A DNA stretch of 5,201 nt, from positions 1 to 5,201 of the forward strand of contig WQZL01000167.1 in NCBI GenBank assembly GCA_009780755.1, given 5' to 3'. The position numbers were made by a program, and so were the translations under genes. Under the pieces are notes generated by a model that was given only the letters and a program-made list of their open reading frames with translations, ran no database searches and was not told the DNA's origin. The stretch comes from Promicromonosporaceae bacterium. Its GTDB lineage: Bacteria; Actinomycetota; Actinomycetes; Actinomycetales; Cellulomonadaceae. Positions 4,411 through 5,201 of the stretch are shown here, piece by piece; positions within the stretch are counted from its first letter, which is position 1; every line of letters begins with the position of its first letter.

Positions 4411-5201
4411 GTGGCACTTGTTGCAGGTATCGACACTTCGACACAGTCCTGCAAGATCGTCGTTCGTGACGCCGAAACTGGGGCGCTGGTGCGCTCCGGG
4501 GCCGCCAAGCATCCCGACGGCACTTCCGTTAACCCCAAACACTGGTGGGCTGCTTTCCGTGAGGCCGCTGCGGCCGCGCATGGCCTGGCCGACGTCGCAG
4601 CATTATCCGTCGGCGGGCAGCAGCACGGCATGGTCGCCCTCGATGCGGATGGCAATGTGGTGCGCGACGCCCTGCTGTGGAATGACACCCGCTCCGCTCA
4701 GGCCGCCGAAGACCTCATTCACGAGCTGGGTGACGGCAACCGCGCCGCGGGCGCGCAGGCGTGGGCCGACGCGGTTGGTTCCGTACTCGTCGCCTCTCTG
4801 ACCATCACCAAGCTGCGCTGGCTACGCGATGCCGAGCCGGAGAATGCCACGCGCGTCGCCGCCGTGGCCCTCCCCCACGACTGGCTGGCCTGGCGCATCG
4901 CCGGATACGGCCCGGCCGATGACGAGACTGCGCCGCTTGGCCCGCAGCTGGACAAGCTGTTCACCGATAAATCCGATGCATCGGGCACCGGCTACTACGA
5001 CGCCGAGGCGAACGGAGGCGAGGGTGCATACCGCCTCGACCTGCTGAAGCTGGCCTTTGGCCGTGACGATGTGATCCTGCCGCGCGTGATTGGTGCCACC
5101 GAGGCGGGTGCCGTCGCACATCCTGCCGTCGCGGGTGATGGCTCCTGCCTGATCGGTCCCGGCGCGGGCGATAACGCAGGCGCGGCTATCGGTCTGGGTA
5201 T
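4411..5201 (+). CDS. xylB: Xylulokinase (FGGY family), 3' end outside the window
   Basis: XylB phosphorylates D-xylulose with ATP to D-xylulose 5-phosphate, which enters the pentose phosphate pathway. The window holds 263 codons of a protein normally ~460-500 residues long; the FGGY C-terminal ATPase half is cut off by the edge. Visible motifs in order are: AGIDTSTQS (phosphate-1 loop, Asp8); SVGGQQHG (substrate site, Gln71-His72); LLWNDTR (89-94); LTITKLRWL (~130-138); LPHDWLAWRIAG (154-165); TDKSDASGTGYYD (185-197); and GPGAGDNAGAA, whose Asp254 aligns with the catalytic Asp233 of E. coli XylB. Between LAWRIAG and TDKSDASG there are ~19 extra residues (YGPADDETAPLG...) compared with E. coli; I recall this as usual in actinobacterial xylulokinases. 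It follows xylA on the same strand but is separated by 237 bp of structured DNA, so its expression may be partly independent. No clear promoter of its own is visible. Confidence 0.95.
   Translation, partial: MALVAGIDTSTQSCKIVVRDAETGALVRSGAAKHPDGTSVNPKHWWAAFREAAAAAHGLADVAALSVGGQQHGMVALDADGNVVRDALLWNDTRSAQAAEDLIHELGDGNRAAGAQAWADAVGSVLVASLTITKLRWLRDAEPENATRVAAVALPHDWLAWRIAGYGPADDETAPLGPQLDKLFTDKSDASGTGYYDAEANGGEGAYRLDLLKLAFGRDDVILPRVIGATEAGAVAHPAVAGDGSCLIGPGAGDNAGAAIGLG

Overview
The window is GC-rich with strongly GC-biased third codon positions. It carries a Streptomyces-type class I xylose isomerase, an actinobacterial-style xylulokinase and a GTG-started ROK repressor. Together these point to a member of the Actinomycetota, perhaps Actinomycetaceae-like; the genus cannot be fixed from the sequence.

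Layout. (1) Bases 1-398 (+) are the C-terminal end of an extended-SDR NAD-dependent epimerase/dehydratase whose start lies outside the window. (2) Bases 564-1237 (+) appear to be a decayed gene of about 220 codons. Its coding signal hops between all three plus-strand frames and crosses an in-frame TAG, so no single ORF shows it. (3) Bases 1238-1556 carry no convincing gene but contain two GC-rich dyads. (4) Bases 1557-1629 (-) are a complete tRNA-Arg(CCT). (5) Bases 1727-2917 (-) encode a ROK-family repressor, probably XylR. (6) It is divergent from xylA at 3019-4173 (+), D-xylose isomerase. (7) An unusual 237-bp spacer follows, holding a long hairpin, an 83-nt tract with no G, and a 66-bp near-palindrome. 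(8) xylB, xylulokinase, begins with GTG at 4411 and runs off the right edge, keeping 263 codons.

The right half is a D-xylose utilisation locus. XylA converts D-xylose to D-xylulose, XylB phosphorylates it to D-xylulose 5-phosphate for the pentose phosphate pathway, and the divergent ROK protein is the likely xylose-responsive repressor. In the 101-bp gap between xylR and xylA, a good xylA promoter (TTGACT, 17 bp, AATAGT) overlaps a TANNNT -10 element for xylR and a dyad, GAGTCA-12-TGACTC. This suggests one operator controls both genes and that xylR mRNA may be leaderless.

No CRISPR, integrase, transposase or recognisable defence system is visible. The most interesting parts are the xylA-xylB spacer and the broken gene.
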